Assembly (NCBI GenBank): GCA_003024175.1
Contig: MDYQ01000297.1
Span: 1-28,548 of the forward strand
Origin: Planoprotostelium fungivorum
Taxonomy: Eukaryota; Evosea; Variosea; Cavosteliida; Cavosteliaceae
Length of the DNA stretch: 28,548 nt
Direction: 5' to 3'
In this document: piece by piece, positions 9,769 to 20,225 of the stretch
Position numbering within the stretch: position 1 is the first letter of the stretch
Layout of the letters: every line of letters begins with the position of its first letter
Translations under genes and position numbers: made by a program
The notes under the pieces: model-generated
The model's input: only the letters and a program-made list of their open reading frames with translations
The model's database searches: none
What the model was told of the DNA's origin: nothing

Positions 9769-12700
9769 ATGGCTTCACAACAGTCGAAACGACAGAGGAT
9801 CGAGGACAGTTCTTCTTCGTCAGACGATTCGGACGGTATGATCAGATCGAGAGGTGAGAGCGTAGTGATAATTGGGTTATAATAATCTTTGATATTGTAA
9901 GTGATGTTCAATGTTCTCATATGAAGACAGCTCCAACGAAGTCAAGTGGAGGGGCTGTCAAGAAGATATCCCCTTCTAACGGGTGACTAGCTCGTCGTAT
10001 CGTCTATAGCCATAAACCACCACACAATCTGATTTGTATCATCTGAGACCAGCTCATCGATTGCAGGAATAATAATCATTCATCACCCTCGAACGAAATG
10101 CATCAAGTAAGTCTCTTCTCTACATAACCATCTTTAATCCATCCAGGTGTTGGCGCTCCTCAAAGATCTCCGCACGAACATGCTCAGCCTCAAATTAGAC
10201 GTCCAATACACGAGAGCCGATATACAGAACCTCCAACTTCTATATCGAACTCTCAGGCCCGACTTCGAAGCCGAATTCCAACATCTCAAGGCCAGCATCT
10301 CCGTCTTGGGAGAGAGGATGACCAACGTTGACGGTCGTCCAAAACGTACGCGGAGGTGATGAACACCCCTTTGGAAGATGTCTAAAGACGATTCAGATCT
10401 CAGAGACGCTCGAGTGGGAAGGATTCATCCATTCAAGAGAGCGCTGGAAGTTCGGATGTGGGTCGTCATCGTGATCGTGTCTGTGACGATGGCGATGATG
10501 TCCTGTCTTCGATGCTGATGCTGAAGCTGATTCTTTGTGAACAGAATGATGCCGTAGAGAGTTCGTCTGCTCACGGACTGGAGAGGCAATGTCATTACGG
10601 TGATGAGATGCTCGATGCTCCGCGAAGCCTGACGCTGGAAATAGATCACACGAACGAATCGATATCGCCCATCGTGGACCCCGGCTTCCCATGCCCCCAC
10701 GATTCTCTATCTACAACGAATAGTTCACCACCATCAGCAGGAGCAGTCGACGAGACTACAACGAGCCAAGTCGATCATCTACACCGGCCGGTAGAACGTC
10801 CAGAGAATTCATTGGAGGGTGCGTTGAATAATTACTGCCCGATTGATCATATCAGAATCCTCTTATGTCCTGGGAGATGACATGGTTTCCAACGAAATTT
10901 CACCGTCTGCAAGTCTTCGAGTCTCAACCCCCAGTACCGTGGTACCGATACCGTCCGGTTCCGTGGAGCAGACGGAGGTACCATCTGCACATGCGATGGT
11001 CACGCAGGTAGACGTGACGACTCCAGCGAGAGAATTTATTTCGAGAAGAGAACACGTGTCTGAAGAAGAAATGGAAGACGAAGTCTATTCGGTGAGCTAG
11101 CGTGTGATACGTAATCTTTTATTTTATTTGAATTTATTTTATCTGAAGAGAATTCAGAAATGGGGAGAGGATGACGAAGATTACGAGTACTCTTCTTCGG
11201 ATGCAGAGATAGAGATTCCATCTACAACGAGACGGGAGAGTGGAACCAAGGAGAAAACTCGGAGGAAATCCGCGGAGAAACGGATGGAATCTGCCAACTC
11301 GGAATGGTTTCCGGGATCGGATGACGACGATGATGACGATCACGATGATGAACGCGTGACACATGATGATCACGATGATGAACACCGTGATGGCGTCACG
11401 ACGGCACACAAAACTTCAAAGGAGATGAACGTAGATCCACCAGTAGAAAACATCGACCCGCCGGTAACAAACGCCGACTCACTGGTAGAAAACGTCGACC
11501 GAGAGGTGAGTTCACATCAGCCTCACTATCTTGTCGACATTCTGAAGCCTTTCGTACCACGTTCGTCTACTCTTCTGTCCGAGGAAGAAAGGCCTCTGAA
11601 TGATGATCGAGCGAGAAAAATGTCCATCATAGAGGATGAAATTTCTCGTATCCAACAAGACTGGACCTTGAATCGGTACGTCTCTTCCATCGATGACGAA
11701 AATTCAAGACAGACGTCTCACTACATCGTTGTAGATTGCCATGCCTCAAGCAGGTCGAATTGTACCGCAAGACTCGCTCTTGTCTCTCCCTCTACCATCA
11801 ACAATTGACCAAGAGAGAAGCTTACTTGATCGAGCAGAAGAATGCCCTGTGTGATACTTGTAACACAGAGAGAGACATACGAAGAGGCTGCAGGAATTTA
11901 GAAGAGACGGTGTACCTGCTTTGCCTCGATCGACTCATATTGGGCTACACGGAAGAGCCCGCGGTGAGTTTTATTCACCATCTACAACGAGATGAAATCA
12001 TGTAAGCTGAGAGACGTTCAGATGGTACCGCAGGTGGTGCAAGAGACGAGCGTCGACACGAGAAAGAATGTCGACAGGACAGTAGTGGACGACGGCATGG
12101 CAGATTTCATCGACGATTCCGATGTCATCGCAGATAAACCCTTAAACCAAGCGACCGTACAAGACCGTTCACCGAAGGAAAGAGAAGAAGAAGCCTCAGA
12201 GGATGACTCTCCACACGATTCTTCTTTCGAAAGTTCAGAGGAGGAAGCATCCGAATTAGGATTGGACGATGATTCTATGCAGGAGGGATCTGTATTAGAA
12301 GAGATTGTAGATGAACCAGAGGCGGGAGAAAATTCACGGAAAACGGGGGAGAAAGGTGGATCTACAACGAGCCGAAAGGAAGACGAGTCGGTGAGTTCGA
12401 GAAATGAAAGTGAAGAAAATGAACGTTTCAGCCTCGTCTTACGATGGTTGCACCACCTGGACCGCTTCACCATATCATCAAAACTCTGTCAGGTTGTAGA
12501 TGGAACTTTCTCAGAATCTTCTGACGCATCGCAGATGACATCATCATCACGGATGGTGGACCTTTACGTGAGTCCACGATTTCTCTGAGATCTCCCCGGA
12601 ATTTCTCTTACGTACCCATCAGTGAGGAGTACCGTACGTAAGGCCAAACAGGAGGGTTATCTAAAGAGTAATCCCATCCCTGTGTATGATTCGGACGATG

Positions 12701-15700
12701 ACGTCATCATCAAACCACCCGCTCCTGCATTACCCCCACCATCTGACGTCATCGACATCACACAACAGGAAATTCCGGAGAAACCTCCGAGAAGTTCAGA
12801 AAAATTCCGCAATGTTGCGGGAAATTCGAAGAAAACTCGAAAGAGGAAAAAGAATCCAGTGGAAATAGTTCTCCTCGACGAAGAAGAGGAAGTTCCATCT
12901 ACAACGATACAAGCAGACTCGGACGACAGCGACGACTTCGTTCACATACACAAGTCACCACCGAAATTTCCCGCCCAAATCTCCTCTCAGCCGGTCGTTT
13001 TCCCGCCAAATCCAAAAGTGAGAAGGAGATCTGGGGGTAGGAGAGACATAGAGAGGATATTATCGGAAGAAGAATTAGAAGTAGAGACGAAGAGAGAGAG
13101 GAAGAGGATGAGCGACGTACGACAGAGGGTCGAATTGAGAATGCAGACGGCCAAGGTGGGGGAGAAGGGTGGGTCGATCTACAACGTTGTAGACGCTGAG
13201 AGATGCAGTGGACGGAAGTTACGTCATCAATATTGGGAGGTATGAGGGAGAAGAAGTGATCACCATACCGAAGGGTGTAGGAGAGCCCACGGCGAGTCAG
13301 GTATGTATCTACAACGAGCCAACTATCTTTCCATCACATCTACAACGAGTCAACTATTTCGACATCACATCTACAACGAGCCGAACAATATATCTCACAA
13401 TGAATGCAGAGAGAAGCACTGACTATCTTGTGGAATCACGTGTGCATCGAGAACACTGGATTTCTCATTGCCATGGCACCCGGTATGGGTAAGACCATGG
13501 TAGCTATCTCCTTCATTCAAGTCTATCTACAACACGTCACACGTCACCGTGAGTCACAAAGTATGACGTCATACACACCATCGACATTGTACAGCGGAGT
13601 TCGAGAAGATATCATCCACGGGAAGATGTGCTTGTGTCTTGGTACCGTCCAATTTGATTGGAAATTGGGTCAAGGAATTTCAAAAGTGGTTGAAGGGAAC
13701 TTGCCCTCAGTTGTTCATCTGCAAGAGAGGTGAAGACGTGAAGACAAACGTTGACCTGTGAGACATTCATCTTCCGACGTAATCCAACGTAATCGACGTA
13801 ACCGTCGCTGACGCGTTGTAGATGGAGGGAGACGGGAGGTGTTCTCATCATGTCGAAACAATTATCATCCAGGATATTGAAGAAGAACGACACAGAGTGA
13901 GCCCACAATTTTCCCAGAATCTTCTCACCCCGCTCCAGGGTCATCACCGCCCTCCACAACTCCGATTTGATCGTTGTAGACGAAGCCCACGACATACGGC
14001 GGAGCATCGGTGGCGTCGCTCAACTGATGGATGCCGTGAAGACGAGAAGGAGAATCGCTCTGACTGGTTCACCCTTTCAAAATCGAATCTCAGAGTACTG
14101 GCACCTGTGGAATTTCGTCAACCCTAATTTTCTGGGAAATCGAATGGAATTCAGTGAGTCGATGAAATTTCGGTGGAATTTCGGAATTGAAGGGGGGTAG
14201 AGAATCAATTCGAGAATCCGATACAGAACGGGGGGTGGCAGGATTCGAAGGGAGAGGATGTTGAATTGAGTCGGGATAGAATGGACGTGCTGAGGCAGTA
14301 CCTGAGACCCATGTACTATAGAAGACGTAAGTATATGGTGAAATCTCGTGGAAAACTGATGGAGAATTAGTTTTGAAGAGTGAATCACTACCGGAGATGA
14401 CGGATTTCGTTTTGTCGTTGAATATTACCGACGTACAGGTGAAAACAGTCTCCGTATTTTATTTTATTTTATTCTCTCTCGCAGTTTTCCCTTCATTCGA
14501 CCGTGAAAGATGATAGTATGAAAATGAAACATAGAATGAAATATAGAATTATATATAGAATGACATAAAAAATGAATATGAAATGATACATACAATAAAT
14601 TATAGAATGAATATAGAACAAAATATAGAATGAAAATGAACGGGAGAGACAGAAGAGCATCTACACCGATGTCATTGCAAAGAATTTGGACAACAGTGAA
14701 GAGACGAGATTTCTCAATTGCTACCACAAGTGTGTTCGCGTATTAGGTCATCCTGAGATCTTCTTCCAACACCAGAGAGCCAAGAGAGTGAGACCTCTAT
14801 CTCCATCCATCTACAACTCTCATCGCATCATCGATGTACACACCTCATCGACATCGACATCGACGATTTGACTCACTCATCGATGTCAAATCAGACGAAC
14901 CCGATGATGCATCGAATTCACTGGAACAGTGAGGCACCTTATCCTCTGTCGATGGGCTACAAGATCCTCCTCTTACTCGAAATCACGAAAAAATCCGTAC
15001 AGAGAGGGGAACGCGTGAGCATCTACACCGTTGTAGATCGATCTGACCCACACAGCTCATCATCTTCTCTCAAGCGAAGAAGTCACTCCACTACATCGAG
15101 AACATATTGAAAGAGAACGATTACGACACCATCACGTATCAGTCACCATCCGACATCGACGATTTCAGTCACAGCACCGACAAGCAAGTCCTGCTGATGA
15201 ACATCAAATCAGGTTCCCTCGGCCACAACATCACGATGGCCAGCCGGTGAAGACATATCGGCAGGTTGTAGATTGACATCCATCAGGATGATTATATTCG
15301 ACCCGACTTGGAATCCGACGGTGGAAGCTCAATCGGCGGGGAGAATCCACAGGAAGGGACAGACAAAGAGGACATTCATCTATCGATTCGTCACATCAGG
15401 GACGAGTGAAGATCACGTATACAAGAGGGCAGTGCACAAGGAGATCATGGCCAATGGCATCGTCGATGAGATCACGGTGAGACGTCGATGTGATGTCGAT
15501 GTGATGTCGATGTGATGTTGATGTGATGGGGTATTGAATGAGGACAGAGTACATCGCAATTCAAGAAGGAAGATTTGAGCGAGATCTTTCCATACAAGCA
15601 ACAGCCACCATTACCCAAGAGAATCGAAGATAACGTAGATGACGACATGATCAAAGAGATTGTAGCGGAGTGAGTCTAAGACACACAAAGACCATCATCA

Positions 15701-15842
15701 CCATCACCATCATCATCAATTAACATCATCAACATCGTCATCATGATCATCATCACCATCACCTAATCTCTATAGACATCCAGAATGGTTTCACCACGTG
15801 AGACAACACAGAGAATACTTTTTGAACGCGTCACTCTTGTGA
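9769..15842 (+). CDS. SNF2-family chromatin remodeller, ATRX/RAD54L2-like
   Basis: Exons: 9769-9835, 9931-9982, 10067-10106, 10147-10355, 10397-10457, 10545-10818, 10856-11091, 11158-11675, 11735-11963, 12022-12390, 12432-12492, 12535-12567, 12623-13168, 13209-13300, 13410-13548, 13595-13729, 13839-13896, 13939-14153, 14201-14326, 14371-14438, 14485-14502, 14647-14787, 14895-15014, 15056-15246, 15287-15476, 15548-15669, 15776-15842; 1458 residues. The first 900 are basic/acidic low complexity with a coiled coil at about 55-115. Then come a YVINIGRYEGEE box as in ATRX, motif I (APGMGKT, about 955), Ia (VLVPSNLIGNWVKEF), DEAH (about 1055), LTGSPFQNRISEY, ENPIQNGG, motif V (NIKSGSLGHNIT) and motif VI (AGRIHRKGQT, about 1355). 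It should move or eject nucleosomes. No zinc-finger ADD region is visible. A split into two genes at 10359 was considered, but splicing 10356-10396 keeps frame. Exon 13839 and the 18-nt exon at 14485 are the least certain. Confidence 0.88.
13307..13388 (+). repeat. 31-nt tandem array of the dispersed motif
   Basis: Inside the intron 13301-13409 of the ATRX-like gene are three direct units, each opening ATCTACAACGAGYC and spaced exactly 31 nt apart (13307, 13338, 13369). The first two are full length and differ at a few bases; the third is cut after about 18 bases. The array starts 6 nt after the 5' splice site. Confidence 0.9.
14510..14640 (+). repeat. AT-rich ATAGAATGAA-type intron repeat
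   Basis: Most of the intron 14503-14646 is made of degenerate ATAGAATGAAA units, clearly more AT-rich than the surroundings. The upstream intron (14439-14484) carries ATTTT repeats. No open frame or structure is visible in it. Confidence 0.75.
15485..15528 (+). repeat. 11-nt minisatellite in an intron
   Basis: Four tandem units of TCGATGTGATG (the last with one change) lie just after the donor of the intron 15477-15547 of the ATRX-like gene. Confidence 0.9.
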
Positions 15843-15847
15843 AGAGA

Positions 15848-15853
15848 AATAAA
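15848..15853 (+). terminator. Possible poly(A) signal of the ATRX-like gene
   Basis: AATAAA begins 5 bases after the TGA stop. The convergent DCAF13 stop is only 71 bases away, so the 3' ends of the two genes must be very short or overlap. The hexamer alone is weak evidence. Confidence 0.35.
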
Positions 15854-15913
15854 ACCCCATTTTTGTACGAATATCGAACCAAATGATGAAGAATGGATTC
15901 TTGTACTGTCTCT

Positions 15914-18171
15914 TTAATGATGGAAGACGACATTCGTATCTCTCTTCTTCGTGACCTTCTTTCCAAACTCTTTGGCGTTCTGTTCGATTCTCTGCTGCTT
16001 CTTCTTGCCTGCCGTAGATATGATCTTCAACCATCAGCAGACGTTCTTCATCGCGATGATGTGTCATCATGATCACCTTGTGCTTGACCATCTTCTTGTA
16101 GATGTCACTGGCGAGACTTCTGTGTCTGGCGATGCGGTTGATCTGGATCGTGTTCTCGTATCGCTTCTTGAGAGATTCTGTGTATTTCTGTGCCTTCTCT
16201 TCTCTCTCCGATAACTGCACATGATCAATCCAGCGTGTAATCGTTGCATCATCATATGTTTCACTTTCTATTCGTCTATTTTTCACTCTCGTATGTTTTC
16301 ACATACATCTCTATCTTTTTACTTCACAAAAAAGGATGAAAAATGACGATATGATAAACTCACGATTCTCATCGGCTTAGACGCGATCGACTTCCACAAT
16401 CTCAGATTCAGATCGGTAGAAGCAGCCACTACATACTGTGCATCACCCGTGTACTTGACTTGCGTCACCCTTCACAGCGTCACTCTCTCTTCACTTTCTC
16501 CACTCACTTTTGCACACGAGCCGCCGTGTAGACATCACGGGCTCTGATCTCGTAAGCCCATTGGTCTCTCGAGCCTTCTAACGGCCACAGTCTCAACGAT
16601 GTATCAAAGGAAGCGGTGACCAATTCATTTCCGACGGGCGACCAATCGATGTCCACCCTGAGGGGGTGGTCAGTGGGGGCACGAACATTTGAGACGACTC
16701 ACACGGCGCCCACGTGACCCTTCAGTTTGGCGCGGAAGGTGCTGAGTAATCGCATGTCCCAAATATATCCGTTGTTATCCTCCGAAGCCTGCGATCGCAG
16801 ATTTCAGATCCTCCCATTCAAATGAAACCCACCGTGGCAAAAGTGTGTCCGTCCATAGGTCTCCACGACAGAGCGTTGGCCGACATCTTTAGAAGTCAGA
16901 TTGGTCTGTCATGCGTCATCACCGTTGTGACTAGCTGCTTGATGGCCGTACGCTGTCTGACATCATACAAGACGAGCTTTCTGTCTCGATCCAAACTGCT
17001 CAGCAGATTCGTTTCGACTTGGCTGAATTTCACGTGGTGGAAACTGCTACCTCCCTTGCCCAGAATGTACACTGGCTTCGCTCTGCGAGTGATGAGACGT
17101 AGTCACGTGACCCGTCCACGGTACGACCGGAAAATCTTCGGAAGAATTCGAATTGGGACTCACCTGTCCAAGTCCCAAAGGGAGACGACTTCTCCACCAC
17201 CGGTCGCAAATAATTGAGACCCCCTCTGTATGTCTAAACTTCTGAACCCACCGGAATCCTTATCGGAAGGCAACCAAGTCTGTAGACATTGGTGGTCAAT
17301 GGTGCTCTTGTCGTCCTCTTCATGAATGGCTGAGAGTCCAGAATAGAACGATTTGATGTGACGAGATGTGACGTGAGTCAAGTCCCATGACTTGATCTGA
17401 TGATGGCATGAGCGAGATGTGGCCTCGTTTAATTTTTGGGTCGTAGAATGAGGATGTAGAGAGATGAATATGTGTAATGTGTGTTGAGGGAAGGGATGGA
17501 TGTCGGTCACCTTGGAGTCTTTTCCACAGGTCAACATGATCTTACCGTCGCTGTGTGCTGCGATACCAGTGACCATGCCGACGTGACAATCTTCAGACCA
17601 AACCGTCGCTCTATTCGAGATCAACTCTCGCTCGTGATAATGCATGTGAATGCATGTGATGGACATGGACATCACTCACTTGTTGGTCAGATTCCAAATA
17701 CGAACTTGACCGTCTGCAGAACCACTCATGAAGGTCGTGATGGACTTTGGATGTCTTGCCACGACCATTGGAGTATCACGATGGCCGGAAAGAGCACCCA
17801 CAAATGGTTTGGCGAACATTCTCTCGAGCTTGGTGGCATTGAGAGCTTTTTTCCACTCTCTTTCTCTCATATGAGGATGGGCCTCTTCCGTCTGGATTTG
17901 ATGGGTCTGTCGACGAGATAAATGAACTAGAATCGTTGTATAATGAATGTCTTTGGAATGAAGGAAGATGTGATGCCATCAGGATATGATATGCAACACA
18001 TGGGATGACAGGGATAGAAAATAAGTAGAATCACTTTGAATAGGTCTCCCGGTCGCTCTCTGGCGAACTTCTCTTCTGTTCGACTGATTGTCTTTACAGA
18101 TACGATCTTCTACAAGAGATGTGAGTGGCCATACTTATTTGATAGATATCGAAAGATTCGCTCACCGGCAT
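15914..18171 (-). CDS. DCAF13: DCAF13/Sof1, WD40 factor of 18S rRNA maturation
   Basis: Twelve exons: 18171-18166, 18091-18035, 17906-17680, 17610-17511, 17396-17164, 17082-16923, 16886-16833, 16788-16703, 16657-16508, 16469-16364, 16214-16077, 16024-15914; 475 residues, near the usual 445. Family marks run along the whole chain: ALNATKLERMFAKPF before the first blade, SGSADGQVRIWNLTNK, ATGGGEVVSLWDLDR, MSANALSWRPMDGHTFAT, ASEDNNGYIWDMR, GHVGAVVDIDWSP, TDLNLRLWKSIASKP. The C-terminal Sof1 domain has KKRYENTIQINRIARHR and a Lys-rich end. Sof1 works in the SSU processome in the nucleolus; in animals DCAF13 also serves CUL4-DDB1. The first coding exon is only ATG CCG (6 nt), chosen because the next exon starts TISR, like the family's N-terminus. 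None of its eleven introns carries the ATCTACAACG motif. Confidence 0.93.
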
Positions 18172-18611
18172 GGTTGCTGATTCGCTGCCTTCGGATATGG
18201 GGAGAAATGTCAGATCATCTTGAGAAAGAAAGTGAATCTACAAATACAAAATAAATCGTTCCCTCGCCACATGCAAAGCTCGACAGACTGCTGTGATCTA
18301 TTGAAGGTGCCAGATGTAGATATATATATAACATATCGACCGGCGTACTATATGAATAACATTTCATCCCTCTGTCGGCACGATCAAGCTTCAAATCAAG
18401 CTTCGTACCAATACTATTGTTCATTTGGTGATCATTGTCGTCATCAAGGTGCGACGATGATGAAATTCAGACCACCAATATCATGATCACTCACTTGACA
18501 ACAAGCAGAGCAATAGAGCTATACGAGGTGTTGCCACCGTCACAATGTTCACGAAAGTAGAGACATAGAAGATCACACAAACACAACAAGGAGAGATCAC
18601 ATCAAATGTAT
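18172..18611. other. Intergenic region upstream of DCAF13
   Basis: It lies between two leftward genes and should hold the DCAF13 promoter and the 3' end of the Zn2Cys6 gene. The part near 18300-18420 is AT-rich, with a TATATATATA run at about 18319-18330. Short open frames on both strands show no domain and no splice pattern, so I call no gene here. Confidence 0.4.
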
Positions 18612-19925
18612 TCAAGTGCCAGACGTTGGATGAGTTCCCACTCGTTTCAGCCAAGACATGTCGCTGTTGGCGCCCCCGTCTGCTGGTTTCGTGTCTGGAA
18701 TGATGTGGAGGACAAACAGCTGCGGGAGCCCGAGTCTGTCCCTCTTGACCGAGATGATAAAGTTGCACATGAGAAACGGACTATCCTGTTCGACGTCAGC
18801 GACGGATGAGAGGACAAAGAGGCTCACCGGTACGTCGATCCTTCTGAAACCACCTCGACAGCACGTGGAATCGTTCATCTGTTCGAGATAGACTCGCATG
18901 AGGTTTCCCTTTAGAAATTTTCCCATCTCGGGAGAGAAGATCTGTCGCATGTCAAAGATATGATGATGGGATAGAGGTGGTGATGGTGATGGTGGTGGAG
19001 TCTCACCCTCAATAGATCCTCTCGATCCTTGTAAGGGAAAGATTTCGTCCATCCGATCAGCTCCGTCATCTGAGAGTTCATGTGATGGACAATCATGGAC
19101 CTCTCCCAGATGATCATGGGGACGTCGCTCGATTTAGACAGGTCGATACACGTCTGTCTCCGTCAGACAAGATGGTGTGGAGGACGTCTCACCTTCAGTT
19201 GAGCTCTAAAATCGGTCATCATCTGTTGCTTCTGCTCGGTCGTGATGAAACGTTTGATCTGCATCATCTTCTCTTTGAATTGGTCCCATTTGTGTGAGAG
19301 GGCCATCATGTTGGGCGGCATGTGATCGCTGGGTCTCAATCAGCGGGAGAATGAGAGACAAAGACTCACTTGGCTAAGAGGAGTTGATGGATGCGTGCAA
19401 AGTCTTCTTCGTTTGCGATGTATAGAGAAGGCGGCTCCTCGGGTTCTGGCTGTCCCGAGGGAATGAAGAGCATCTTCCACAAGTCCATCATGGGATCTTC
19501 ACCTGCATCACCATTAGAGATCGAGAAGGAAGTGCGATGCGAATCAGATGGATCCTCACTTGATGGAGATCCATCGGGAGGAACATCTCTTGGTTCCTCT
19601 AAAGGAGTGACGGGAAGAGTTGGTGTGGATACGGGTGTATTGAAGTTGTAATAGACAGCCGCCGTAGGCAGTTGCATCAATGCAGAAGCAGCATTCTCTG
19701 TTTCGAGTCGCTGTTTCTTAGTCCTCGGCTTCCTCCTCTGTGTAGTGACATCGACACACTCTAATCCTCTGTGTTTGCACCTATGACAAGGTCTCTCTGC
19801 CAATCGATTACAAAATGGAGATCGAAAGTCCTCTCACCTCCTTCGCAAAAGGTGTGACTCGTTCTGCAGGGACCACAGACGATGTTCTTTCTCGGAGTGA
19901 ACGTCTGCCCTCCTTCTCCCTCCAT
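18612..19925 (-). CDS. Zn(II)2Cys6 transcription regulator with PAS-like domain, ERT1/AcuK type
   Basis: Six exons: 19925-19838, 19796-19370, 19334-19193, 19153-19007, 18941-18828, 18785-18612; 363 residues. The N-terminus is a complete binuclear zinc cluster, C17-x2-C20-x6-C27-x5-C33-x2-C36-x6-C43, split by an intron after the third cysteine and followed by a basic arm (RRKPRTKKQR). A Pro/Ser/Thr-rich middle leads to a PAS-like region from about residue 225 (VPMIIWERSMIVHHMNSQM, ELIGWTKSFPYKDREDLL, LMCNFIISVKRDRLGLP). This order matches fungal ERT1/AcuK/RDS2 regulators of gluconeogenesis and carbon-source switching. The protein is expected in the nucleus; target genes here are unknown. The ATG at 19925 is the first in frame after a possible 5' intron end near 19970; an upstream start cannot be excluded. 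Confidence 0.85.
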
Positions 19926-20032
19926 GATGTTTGAAACGACCTCGCTCCTCGGATATTCCTCCTCGGCTGTCCGAACAAAAAAGGAATTTCCATGAAAGGA
20001 ATTAGAATTCAAATCAATCAAAAAGACAAAAT

Positions 20033-20114
20033 CGACACCTACAGGACTCGAACCTGTGCTCCCGAAGGAAGTAGATTTCTAGTCTACCGCCATAACCAAC
20101 TCGGCCAAGGTGTC
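20033..20114 (-). tRNA. tRNA-Ser (anticodon AGA), copy 2
   Basis: Read on the minus strand, this 82-nt gene is identical to the one at 3534-3615, including acceptor stem, AGA anticodon loop and variable arm. It ends in a run containing TTTTGTCTTTTT, a usable Pol III terminator. The flanks differ from copy 1, so only the gene body is shared. Confidence 0.97.
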
Positions 20115-20225
20115 TTGTTGTGTGCCAGCAACATCTCATTACAAATAATCTGGAAAAATGCAAAGTGATTGTCAAACAACCACTTTCAGTCGATCCTCAT
20201 TGAGACCTCATCATACAAGAGAGAT

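Noticed and set aside
10378-10450. Separate gene start at ATG 10378 for the remodeller
   Set aside because: It needs an odd GTTCGG donor and an 18-base gap after the previous stop; the spliced alternative keeps frame with better splice sites.
12018-12473. Minus-strand 151-codon frame rich in Ser
   Set aside because: Antisense shadow of the acidic Glu/Asp/Ser exon of the ATRX-like gene.
14439-14646. AT-rich stretch considered as an inserted transposon
   Set aside because: It is simple-sequence padding of two introns, with no terminal repeats, target duplication or open frame.
18487-18768. Small hydrophobic protein on the minus strand
   Set aside because: The hydrophobic end lies after the stop of the Zn2Cys6 gene in another frame, and the 5' half is a shadow of its last exon. 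No independent start or intron pattern.
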